6,658 nt of DNA. It comes from JAJBWD01 sp041670885 (GTDB taxonomy: Bacteria > Bacillota > Clostridia > Clostridiales > Clostridiaceae). Positions 1 to 5,439 of the stretch are shown one piece after another; position 1 is the stretch's first letter, and each line of letters begins with the position of its first letter. A program made the position numbers and the translations under genes. The notes beneath the pieces were generated by a model. The model did no database searches and had not been told where the DNA came from. It saw only the letters and a program-made list of their open reading frames with translations. The stretch is taken from contig JBAXYJ010000166.1 of assembly GCA_041670885.1 (NCBI GenBank), forward strand, positions 1 through 6,658, given 5' to 3'.

Positions 1-223
1 CGATTCTTGTCAAACCCTCCATGGTCTCATTAAGAATCTGAGATGAATACAGGTCTGTTGATACTGATCCGTCTATTGTTTTTGGCTCTTGAGCTAAAAC
101 AACATTTAGATACTGATCTTTGTCTACCTTTGATGTTGTGCCAGTTGTGCCGCATCCAGCTAATGCTGTTGTAACAGCTAAAGCTGAAACTAGCATTAAT
201 GCTGTTAACTTTTTGCTCTTCAA
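1..223 (-). CDS. Oligopeptide ABC transporter substrate-binding lipoprotein (OppA-like), 5' end only
   Basis: The first 74 codons are visible and the gene continues past the left edge. It starts with TTG at 223-221, preceded on the minus strand by AAAAGGGGG (231-239) at a 7-nt spacing; the next in-frame ATG (codon 10) would destroy the signal peptide. Residues 2-5 are KSKK, followed by a hydrophobic stretch and the lipobox LAGC, so Cys24 would be lipidated and the protein held on the outer face of the membrane. After a Thr/Ser/Gly linker, residues 39-74 (LNVVLAQEPKTID, then SSQILNETMEGLTR) fit the N-terminal signature of family 5 solute-binding proteins, which feed peptides or related solutes to ABC permeases. 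Substrate cannot be told from this fragment; nickel- or dipeptide-binding relatives are possible. It is transcribed divergently from dapA and has its own promoter at 385-413. Confidence 0.85.
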   Translation of the reverse strand, partial: MKSKKLTALMLVSALAVTTALAGCGTTGTTSKVDKDQYLNVVLAQEPKTIDGSVSTDLYSSQILNETMEGLTRI

Positions 224-255
224 ATGAATTCCCCCTTTTAACATATAATATATTT

Positions 256-304
256 AAATAAATAAGTAAGTAAGTAAAACTTATTTATTTTAAACAAAAT
301 AAGT
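256..304 (-). repeat. AAATAAGT inverted and direct repeats in the oppA leader
   Basis: A perfect 12-bp inverted repeat, AAATAAATAAGT (256-267) and ACTTATTTATTT (279-290), encloses an 11-nt loop made of AAGT repeats. A third copy of its AAATAAGT core lies at 297-304 and can pair instead with 279-286, so two mutually exclusive hairpins are possible. The block is inside the predicted oppA leader, ending about 17 nt before its ribosome binding site. It could be an operator or an RNA structure affecting translation, or simply AT-rich sequence; no known riboswitch class is recognised. Confidence 0.5.
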
Positions 305-384
305 TATAATTATGCACTTTTTTAAATAATTATACAAAATGTAAACAATTTAGGAATATTTATCCTTTATTCAGCATTTGCTTT

Positions 385-413
385 AATATAGCATAGAATT
401 TTTATAATGTCAA
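385..413 (-). promoter_or_regulatory. Sigma-A promoter for the OppA-like gene
   Basis: On the minus strand, TTGACA (413-408) is followed after exactly 17 nt by TATATT (390-385). The three bases before the -10 are TGC, an extended -10 (TGn). The predicted transcription start is near 378, giving a leader of about 155 nt before the TTG start. This is the closest match to consensus I found in the window. Confidence 0.75.
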
Positions 414-643
414 ACAGATTTCAGTTCGGCTATTGTCTATTATTATAATTATTCTGAATATTGGCTAAATTATGATTAATAAATAATAAATATTAAAAAT
501 TTCACAATTATTTATATTTAATTCTATAATAATACAGTTCTAACACTTTTTATAGTACTTTTTTAAATATATTTATTAAATTTGTTAAATATCAAAAAAA
601 GTAGTTCTCTTTTTCAAGAAATATATTAAAATGATTATAAGAA

Positions 644-698
644 GGAAATTGTATAATTATTTATAAGATTAAAAAGGTCAAAAATTTTTATAATTTCC
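644..698 (+). promoter_or_regulatory. dapA upstream inverted motif (candidate operator / -10 region)
   Basis: GGAAATTGTATAATTAT (644-660) is partnered by TTATAATTTCC (688-698), an imperfect inverted copy (GGAAATTATAA on the minus strand) centred about 60 bp before the dapA start. The 15-mer TTGTATAATTATTTA (649-663) recurs exactly upstream of oppA (337-323, minus). Related copies lie upstream of dapH and of the SSB-like gene. TATAAT at 652-657 could itself be a -10 element. Regulatory function is inferred from recurrence and position only. Confidence 0.45.
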
Positions 699-731
699 AA
701 AATATAAATGTAAGGAGGTAACAGGATTAAT

Positions 732-1610
732 ATGAGTTTATTTAAAGGATCTGGTGTTGCTATTGTTACGCCGTTTAATGAAAGTGGAGTTAACTATGAA
801 GAATTTGAAAAGCTAATAAACTGGCAGATAGAAATGGGGACGGACAGCATAATAGTCTGCGGTACTACAGGAGAAGCTTCCACTATGAGTGAGGAGGAAA
901 GGAAAGGGGCAATCAGCTATGCTATAAAAACTGTTAATAAAAGAGTTCCCGTTATTGCAGGGACTGGCTCTAACAGCACAAAAAATGCAATATCAATGAG
1001 CATATGGGCAGAAGAAGCCGGAGCTGATGGACTACTGGTAATAACCCCATATTATAATAAGACTACTCAAAAAGGTTTAGTTGAACATTTTACTGCTATT
1101 GCAAGTAAAGTTAAGACACCAATCATAATATATAATGTACCATCCAGAACAGGACTTAATATATTGCCGGCAACCCTTGAAAAGCTATGCACTATACCAA
1201 ATATAACAGCAGTTAAGGAAGCTTCTTCAAATATTAACCAGATAGCTGAAATTAAAAGATTATGTAAGGATAATCTGGATATTTATTCAGGAAATGATTC
1301 TGAAATTATACCAATACTGGCTTTAGGAGGAGCAGGAGTAATTTCCGTACTTGCAAATATCGCCCCAAAAGCAACTCATGATATATGTGCTCTGTTTTTC
1401 CAAGGCATGCTTAAGGAAGCATTAGACCTGCAGCTTAAGACTCTTCCTCTTATAAATGCTTTATTTATAGAGACAAATCCAATACCTGTTAAAACTGCCA
1501 TGAACCTGATGGGGATGAATGCAGGAAAGCTAAGACTTCCCCTATGTGAAATGGAAAGCAAGAACTTAGCTGTTCTAAAAAAACAGTTAACAGATTATAA
1601 CTTATTGTAG
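732..1610 (+). CDS. dapA: 4-Hydroxy-tetrahydrodipicolinate synthase (DapA)
   Basis: DapA is a cytoplasmic class I aldolase-type enzyme that condenses pyruvate with aspartate-4-semialdehyde, the first committed step to diaminopimelate and lysine. The 292-residue length is typical. Visible active-site landmarks are CGTTGE (43-48, catalytic Thr45), TPYYN (105-109, Tyr108), YNVPSRTG (134-141, Tyr134 and Arg139), the Schiff-base lysine in AVKEAS (Lys162), SGND (186-189) and GGAGVISV (199-206). The start is ATG 732. A strong AAGGAGG (712-718) lies 13 nt upstream, rather far, and AGGA (723-726) at 5 nt may be the functional site. It is followed after 8 nt by dapB, so the two almost certainly form an operon. 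I see no lysine riboswitch ahead of it; an inverted motif at 644-698 is the regulatory candidate. No residue expected for catalysis is missing. Confidence 0.97.
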   Translation: MSLFKGSGVAIVTPFNESGVNYEEFEKLINWQIEMGTDSIIVCGTTGEASTMSEEERKGAISYAIKTVNKRVPVIAGTGSNSTKNAISMSIWAEEAGADGLLVITPYYNKTTQKGLVEHFTAIASKVKTPIIIYNVPSRTGLNILPATLEKLCTIPNITAVKEASSNINQIAEIKRLCKDNLDIYSGNDSEIIPILALGGAGVISVLANIAPKATHDICALFFQGMLKEALDLQLKTLPLINALFIETNPIPVKTAMNLMGMNAGKLRLPLCEMESKNLAVLKKQLTDYNLL

Positions 1611-1618
1611 GTGATATT

Positions 1619-2365
1619 ATGACAAATGTAATTATAGTTGGTGCCAATGGGAAGATGGGAAAAACCATTAGAAAATTGGCAGGCGGCAGAGATGATATTA
1701 AAATAGCAGCCGGAGTTGACAGAATTTCAGAGGAAGGCGAAATTAACATTTATGAAAGCATAGATCAGGTCAAGGAAGACTTTGACGTAGTTCTTGATTT
1801 CAGCAGGCCTTCATCTCTTCCCAGCCTGCTTGAGTTTTGCAGCTTAAATAACAAGCCCCTTATACTATGCACTACCGGATATACCTTCCAAGAGCTTGAA
1901 AAAATACAGGAAGCATCGTCCAAATTCCCTGTATTTAGATCTGCAAATATGTCAATTGGCATTAATGTAGTTAACAATGTTCTCAAAAATATAAGCAAAT
2001 TCCTATATAATGAATTTGATATTGAAATAATAGAAAAGCATCATAACCAAAAGGCAGATGCTCCCAGCGGAACTGCTATTTTACTTGCAGATACCATTAA
2101 GAAAGCTATCAGCCAGGATATAAACTATACCTATGGAAGAGAAGGAAATTCTAAAAGAAATAAAAATGAGATTGGAATCCATGCAGTCAGGGGCGGAAAT
2201 ATAGTTGGAGAGCATACTGTTATATTTGCGGGAAATTCAGAAACAATAGAAGTTAAGCACTCAGCACTGTCCAGAGATGTATTTGGAGTTGGAGCCCTGC
2301 TTGCCTGTAATTTCATGAAGGGTAAGGAAAAAGGATTCTATTCTATGGATGACTTAATAAAGTAG
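1619..2365 (+). CDS. dapB: 4-Hydroxy-tetrahydrodipicolinate reductase (DapB)
   Basis: DapB reduces the DapA product to tetrahydrodipicolinate with NAD(P)H in the cytoplasm. The N-terminal Rossmann domain opens with IIVGANGKMGK (nucleotide loop Gly8, Gly11, Gly14), and GVDR (32-35) lies at the strand end that normally sets NADH or NADPH preference. The catalytic segment EKHHNQKADAPSGTA (139-153) supplies His141 and Lys145; HAVRGGNIVGEHTV (188-201) is the other family signature. At 248 residues it is shorter than the enterobacterial enzyme (273), as in other compact Gram-positive forms. Its ribosome binding site (AGGTG, 1609-1613) overlaps the dapA stop codon and the gap is 8 nt, which suggests coupled translation. 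The stop codon lies inside the downstream terminator stem. Confidence 0.96.
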   Translation: MTNVIIVGANGKMGKTIRKLAGGRDDIKIAAGVDRISEEGEINIYESIDQVKEDFDVVLDFSRPSSLPSLLEFCSLNNKPLILCTTGYTFQELEKIQEASSKFPVFRSANMSIGINVVNNVLKNISKFLYNEFDIEIIEKHHNQKADAPSGTAILLADTIKKAISQDINYTYGREGNSKRNKNEIGIHAVRGGNIVGEHTVIFAGNSETIEVKHSALSRDVFGVGALLACNFMKGKEKGFYSMDDLIK

Positions 2366-2384
2366 GGGCTATCCCCTACTTTTT
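2359..2384. terminator. Terminator shared by convergent dapB and patA
   Basis: A perfect 10-bp stem, AAAGTAGGGG (2359-2368) and CCCCTACTTT (2373-2382), has a CTAT loop and is followed on the plus strand by TTATTTAT. The right arm runs into a T-rich tail, as for an intrinsic terminator of dapAB. On the minus strand the stem is followed by TTTATTAA, a weaker tail, so it may also stop patA transcripts. The dapB stop TAG (2363-2365) and the patA stop TAG (2378-2376) occupy paired symmetrical positions in the two arms. Confidence 0.85.
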
Positions 2385-3521
2385 ATTTATATATTCTCTT
2401 AGCCTTTCCATGCCTAGTTTTAAATCATCCATGGATGAGGCGTAGGATATCCTGATATACCCTTCTCCCCCTTCAGAAAAAGCGGAGCCCGGAACTACTG
2501 CCAGATTCTTTTTATCTAAAAGATCAAAAGCAAAATCAAAGGAAGACATTTTAAATTTCTTTATTGAAGGAAATATGTAAAATGCCCCTTTAGGCATAAT
2601 TACATCAAGTCCCATATCTCGTGATGAATTATATACAAAATCTCTTCTTCTTATAAATTCCTTTTTCATATTTTCTACAAAACAGGAGGAATTTTTAAGA
2701 CCCTCTAATGCCCCATATTGGACAATGGAGGCAGCACAGGATACATTATACTGGTGGACCTTTAATATGTTATTTATCAGGCACTCAGATGCTGCAACGA
2801 AGCCCAGCCTAAGCCCGGTCATTGAGAACATCTTTGAAAATCCTCCAACCAGAATAATATTATCTTTAATTTCTGAATATTGACTTACTGAATAAAAATC
2901 AGAGAAGCATAATGACGCATATATTTCATCTGAGAGAACCAACAGATCATTTTTCTTTATTATTTTGTAAATTGAATCCCTGTCATCCTTTGAAAGCACT
3001 GCACCTGTTGGATTAGATGGAAATGATAATATTAAAAGTTTCGGATCATACTTACTGATTTTTTCCTCTAAATCAGCTATATCCACGCTGAAGTCTTCAT
3101 TAAGCTTATAATATACTGCCTTTCCTCCTAATATCTTTGTAATATTTTCATAAGCTGGATATGCTATTTCAGGGATAAGTACATAATCCCCAGGGTTTAT
3201 TACAGCTGTCATTGAGGAATATAAGCCCTCACTGCCTCCAACTGTTACTATTATCTCTTCTTCTTTAAAATCTATATCCAGTGATTTTAAATAGTTTGAA
3301 ATCTGATTTCTTAAAGGCTTTATTCCTGAATTTGCAGTATATTTTGTCTCACCTCTTTTTATAGAATCAATTATTCCCTTCTCTGCTTCCTCCGGTATTC
3401 CAAAATCAGGCTGCCCTATAGTTAATGATATGGCCCCCGGATATTTTGATACCAGATTATAAAACTTTCTGATTCCTGATATTTCTACACTTTTTACCCT
3501 TGATGATATAAAATCTTTCAT
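2376..3521 (-). CDS. patA: Class I PLP aminotransferase, probable N-acetyl-diaminopimelate aminotransferase (PatA-like)
   Basis: This is a cytoplasmic fold-type I aminotransferase of 381 residues. Landmarks are GQPDF (36-40), KYT (60-62), VGGSEGL (94-100), SNPTG (169-173, Asn170), SDEIY (197-201, Asp198 and Tyr201), the PLP-lysine segment GGFSKMFSMTGLRLG (Lys230, phosphate-binding Arg238) and YIRISYA with the carboxylate-binding Arg357. The fold and cofactor are certain; the substrate is inferred. Its position between dapAB and dapH points to PatA of the acetylase pathway, which makes N-acetyl-L,L-diaminopimelate from the DapH-derived keto acid. An aspartate or aromatic aminotransferase of the same subgroup cannot be excluded. 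ATG 3521 has AGAGG (3534-3530) 8 nt upstream. It is convergent with dapB and divergent from dapH, so it is transcribed separately, probably from the 3522-3729 region. Confidence 0.88.
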   Translation of the reverse strand: MKDFISSRVKSVEISGIRKFYNLVSKYPGAISLTIGQPDFGIPEEAEKGIIDSIKRGETKYTANSGIKPLRNQISNYLKSLDIDFKEEEIIVTVGGSEGLYSSMTAVINPGDYVLIPEIAYPAYENITKILGGKAVYYKLNEDFSVDIADLEEKISKYDPKLLILSFPSNPTGAVLSKDDRDSIYKIIKKNDLLVLSDEIYASLCFSDFYSVSQYSEIKDNIILVGGFSKMFSMTGLRLGFVAASECLINNILKVHQYNVSCAASIVQYGALEGLKNSSCFVENMKKEFIRRRDFVYNSSRDMGLDVIMPKGAFYIFPSIKKFKMSSFDFAFDLLDKKNLAVVPGSAFSEGGEGYIRISYASSMDDLKLGMERLREYINKK

Positions 3522-3597
3522 TTTTATTACCTCTGTTTATATTTTTCTTTATATTATATTATAATATATGATATTATATAAAAAACATAGGAAATTA

Positions 3598-3626
3598 TTA
3601 ATAACTATGTGGGAAAATTGTATAAT
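3598..3626 (+). promoter_or_regulatory. Candidate dapH promoter
   Basis: TTAATA (3598-3603, four of six matches to TTGACA) precedes a perfect TATAAT (3621-3626) by 17 nt. The -10 is embedded in GGAAAATTGTATAAT (3612-3626), which resembles the element upstream of dapA. A start near 3633 would give a leader of about 100 nt containing two dyads. The -35 is weak, so this is moderate evidence only. Confidence 0.45.
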
Positions 3627-3710
3627 CCATAAATTTATCTCTCAACTTTAAAAACGATGAACATTCGTTATTTTCAGCTGAAAATCAGTCAAATGTAATT
3701 ATACAATTCC
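3611..3710. promoter_or_regulatory. Nested dyads in the patA-dapH divergent region
   Basis: Outer arms GGAAAATTGTATAAT (3612-3626) and TAATTATACAATTCC (3696-3710) share an inverted AATTGTATAAT core. Inside lie a near-palindrome, AACGATG-AA-CATTCGTT (one bulged base, about 3653-3669), and immediately after it a perfect 16-bp palindrome, ATTTTCAGCTGAAAAT (3670-3685). Three nested dyads in 100 bp between divergent genes suggest operators or a structured leader. The regulator is unknown. Confidence 0.5.
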
Positions 3711-3719
3711 ATTAACTTT

Positions 3720-3725
3720 AAGGAG
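3720..3725 (+). promoter_or_regulatory. dapH ribosome binding site that decides between two ATGs
   Basis: AAGGAG lies 4 nt before the ATG at 3730 and 7 nt before the adjacent ATG at 3733. The second spacing is the normal one, so 3733 is the preferred start. Confidence 0.6.
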
Positions 3726-3732
3726 TGATATG

Positions 3733-4443
3733 ATGAGTTATGATTTAACTAATCCTTATGAAATTGCCAGGTTTATAAAAGAGTCAAAGAAAACAACTCC
3801 AGTTAAAGCATACATAGACGGAGATCTTACAAATATTTCATTCGGAACACTTGAAAATTTCGGAGGAAACAATTTCTATATGCTGTTTGGAGATGGAAAG
3901 GAAGTTGTTGAATTTATTGAAAATAACAAAGACAGAATTAAAAAATTCAAAATAGAACAGGACAGAAGAAATTCTGCAATTCCCCTTCTAAATGTCTTAA
4001 ATGTTAATGCCAGAATCGAACCGGGAGCTGTAATTCGCGATATGGTAACAATTGATGATAATGCAGTTATCATGATGGGAGCTGTTATAAATATCGGGGC
4101 ACATATTGGCGAAGGTGCCATGATTGACATGAATGCAGTTGTAGGCGCCAGAGGAATAATCGGCAAAAGAGTCCACTTAGGAGCCGGAGCTGTTGTTGCA
4201 GGAGTATTAGAACCCCCAAGCAGCTCACCCTGCATCATAGAAGATGACGTATTAATAGGAGCAAATGCAGTTATACTGGAAGGAGTTAAGGTAGGGGCCG
4301 GCTCTGTAGTAGCTGCCGGAGCTGTTGTTATTAATGATGTACCTGAAGGAGTATTAGTTGCAGGAATACCTGCTAAAATAATTAAAAATGTAGATGATAA
4401 AACTAAAGAAAAAACAAAAATATTAGATGATTTAAGAAAGTGA
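3733..4443 (+). CDS. dapH: 2,3,4,5-Tetrahydropyridine-2,6-dicarboxylate N-acetyltransferase (DapH)
   Basis: DapH transfers acetyl from acetyl-CoA to tetrahydrodipicolinate, giving N-acetyl-L-2-amino-6-oxopimelate, the defining step of the acetylase branch of diaminopimelate synthesis. The N-terminal helical region (about 1-90, with DRRNSAIPLL near 77-86) is followed by a left-handed beta-helix of hexapeptide repeats (about 95-205: ARIEPGAVIRD, NAVIMMGAVINIG, GEGAMIDMNAVVGA). EPPSSSP (about 160-166) is the loop typical of DapH, and AGIPAKIIK closes the helix. From ATG 3733 it is 236 residues, the length of Bacillus subtilis DapH; starting at ATG 3730 adds one Met. It differs from the succinyl-type DapD, which has another N-terminal domain. 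It stands alone on its strand, separated from dapAB by the opposing patA-like gene, and has its own upstream dyads. Confidence 0.96.
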   Translation: MSYDLTNPYEIARFIKESKKTTPVKAYIDGDLTNISFGTLENFGGNNFYMLFGDGKEVVEFIENNKDRIKKFKIEQDRRNSAIPLLNVLNVNARIEPGAVIRDMVTIDDNAVIMMGAVINIGAHIGEGAMIDMNAVVGARGIIGKRVHLGAGAVVAGVLEPPSSSPCIIEDDVLIGANAVILEGVKVGAGSVVAAGAVVINDVPEGVLVAGIPAKIIKNVDDKTKEKTKILDDLRK

Positions 4444-4453
4444 ACTCTCTTAG

Positions 4454-4579
4454 CTAAAACTGAGCATCAAAACTTCAGATGTAGAATCTGCCCCAACTGA
4501 AGCAGAATTAAAAGGCAAGATAGAACAAATATCCTTCCGGTTTAATATTCCGGAAGGATACCTTAACATTTACATATAA
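4454..4579 (+). other. Open 41-codon stretch without a start codon (possible gene remnant)
   Basis: The frame between TAG (4451-4453) and TAA (4577-4579) encodes 41 residues with a protein-like composition (for example APTEAELKGKIEQISFRF), but it has no ATG, GTG or TTG start and no ribosome binding site. It begins 11 bp after the dapH stop, in another frame. It could be a decayed gene end or chance; its distal part coincides with the 4530-4560 hairpin. I do not recognise the sequence. Confidence 0.2.
4530..4560. terminator. Hairpin between convergent dapH and SSB-like genes
   Basis: TATCCTTCCGG (4530-4540) and CCGGAAGGATA (4550-4560) form a perfect 11-bp, GC-containing stem with a 9-nt loop. 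Neither strand has a clean T-run directly after it: plus CCTTAACATT, minus TTTGTTCT. It is the only strong stem between the two convergent stops and probably ends both transcripts. A smaller pair of alternative hairpins (CTTCAG/CTGAAG, CAGAT/ATCTG) lies at 4473-4502. Confidence 0.6.
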
Positions 4580-4598
4580 TTTTTTGGGCAGTTCCTGA

Positions 4599-5258
4599 TT
4601 ATCCTACATCATCAAAATCATCACAAACTTTTATTCCGTCTTTGCCTGCCATCTCCATCTTTGAAATGGATACCTCATAAGCTATCTTTTTTATTACATT
4701 TTCCTCATCTAATTTCTTTTGATATTCTCTGCTTTGCAGCCTGCCCCATATCTTAATATTGTCGCCTATTTCTAAATCCTTACAGAATCTTGAATTTCTG
4801 CCCCAGGCTATAGTTGGAATATAGTCTGATTTGTTATAAGGTCTATTTACAGCAACCAGCATATCCGATATTTCTCTTCCAAAAGGAGTAGTCCTGTAAA
4901 CTGGCTTTTTGCAAATATATCCATCCAGATATATTTGATTTGGGTTCTTGCTCTTTTCTTCACAAATCTGAATATTCCTAGCAAATACGGTAAGTATGAG
5001 CCTATTAGCTCCATCCAGGAATTTATTATATGACCTAAGCTGTCCTTCAACAATACAGTTTGCCCCTATCTTGAAATCAAAGTCAATTAGCAGTCTCTCA
5101 GATATAGTAATACTTAGCTTGTCCTTTGCATCACTTAATCTTGGAACCTGCATAAGAAATGTATAGAACCCTTCACCATACATTTTGTGGCTGAATTCCA
5201 AATCAGATACTACTTCCCCTTCCAGATATATCTTGTTGTTTTGCATTAAATTGTCCAT
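4599..5258 (-). CDS. Single-stranded DNA-binding protein with two OB folds
   Basis: This 219-residue protein appears to carry two SSB-type OB domains. The second (about 107-203) is clear: IYLDGYI, SDMLVAVNRPYNKSDYIP, IAWGRN, GDNIKIWGRLQSREYQK match the standard bacterial SSB strand pattern. The first (about 9-100: IYLEGEVV, FYTFLMQVPR, IGANCIVEGQLRSY) has the same order but is more diverged. Ordinary bacterial SSBs have one OB fold and a DDDIPF-like tip; here the tail is short and ends CDDFDDVG, acidic but without the final Pro-Phe that docks repair partners. It probably binds single-stranded DNA in the cytoplasm, perhaps as a secondary SSB; whether it replaces or supplements a canonical SSB is unknown. 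ATG 5258 follows AGAGGGG at a 5-nt spacing. The deacetylase-like gene lies 181 bp upstream on the same strand, with a dyad between them. Confidence 0.85.
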   Translation of the reverse strand: MDNLMQNNKIYLEGEVVSDLEFSHKMYGEGFYTFLMQVPRLSDAKDKLSITISERLLIDFDFKIGANCIVEGQLRSYNKFLDGANRLILTVFARNIQICEEKSKNPNQIYLDGYICKKPVYRTTPFGREISDMLVAVNRPYNKSDYIPTIAWGRNSRFCKDLEIGDNIKIWGRLQSREYQKKLDEENVIKKIAYEVSISKMEMAGKDGIKVCDDFDDVG

Positions 5259-5295
5259 TTGAACCCCTCTTTCCTTTCGTTTTTTTCTTCAGAAT

Positions 5296-5337
5296 ATTGA
5301 ATAATTTAAATTTCAAAAATATAATTATTCAATTTCC
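5296..5337 (-). promoter_or_regulatory. Inverted motif upstream of the SSB-like gene
   Basis: A perfect 11-bp inverted repeat, ATTGAATAATT (5296-5306) and AATTATTCAAT (5323-5333), is separated by 16 bp. Read on the minus strand, 5337-5321 is GGAAATTGAATAATTAT, one mismatch from the dapA element at 644-660. It lies about 62-80 bp before the SSB-like start codon. A larger imperfect dyad (CTTCAGAATATT near 5288-5299, AATATTCAGAAG near 5350-5361) surrounds it. Confidence 0.45.
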
Positions 5338-5439
5338 TTATATAAATGAATATTCAGAAGTTTTGTAAATTATTCCTTGTTATATTATGGAATTTTTACT
5401 CTACTTTATTATAATACACAATATATGTCATTTTCAATA

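Larger units (their letters stand above)
224..731. other. AT-rich divergent intergenic region, oppA-dapA
   Basis: This 508-bp stretch holds no convincing gene on either strand. It contains the oppA ribosome binding site, leader repeats (256-304) and promoter (385-413), a TTGTATAATTATTTA copy on the minus strand (337-323), and the dapA upstream motif (644-698). From about 414 to 640 I see only A/T-rich sequence. A weak dapA promoter candidate is TTCAAG (613-618), 17 nt, TATAAG (636-641); another -10 is TATAAT (652-657) with no good -35. No lysine-riboswitch or T-box core is visible. Confidence 0.6.

Noticed and set aside
642..670. SigH promoter
   Set aside because: AAGGAAATT resembles a SigH -35, but no GAAT-type -10 lies at the required 11-13 nt spacing here, nor at the related site upstream of the SSB-like gene.
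600..731. Lysine riboswitch or T-box ahead of dapA
   Set aside because: Expected by analogy with other Gram-positive lysine genes, but neither the conserved L-box core segments nor a T-box AGGGTGG-type sequence is visible, and there is no terminator-like stem before the start codon.
3670..3685. CodY box
   Set aside because: ATTTTCAGCTGAAAAT looks similar to AATTTTCWGAAAATT, but the extra central bases shift the second half, leaving about six mismatches when the 15-mer is aligned without gaps.
3876..4238. 120-codon minus-strand gene opposite dapH
   Set aside because: It mirrors the repetitive hexapeptide-coding sequence of dapH, has low-complexity Ala/Pro/Ile composition, and no separate promoter or ribosome binding site was seen.
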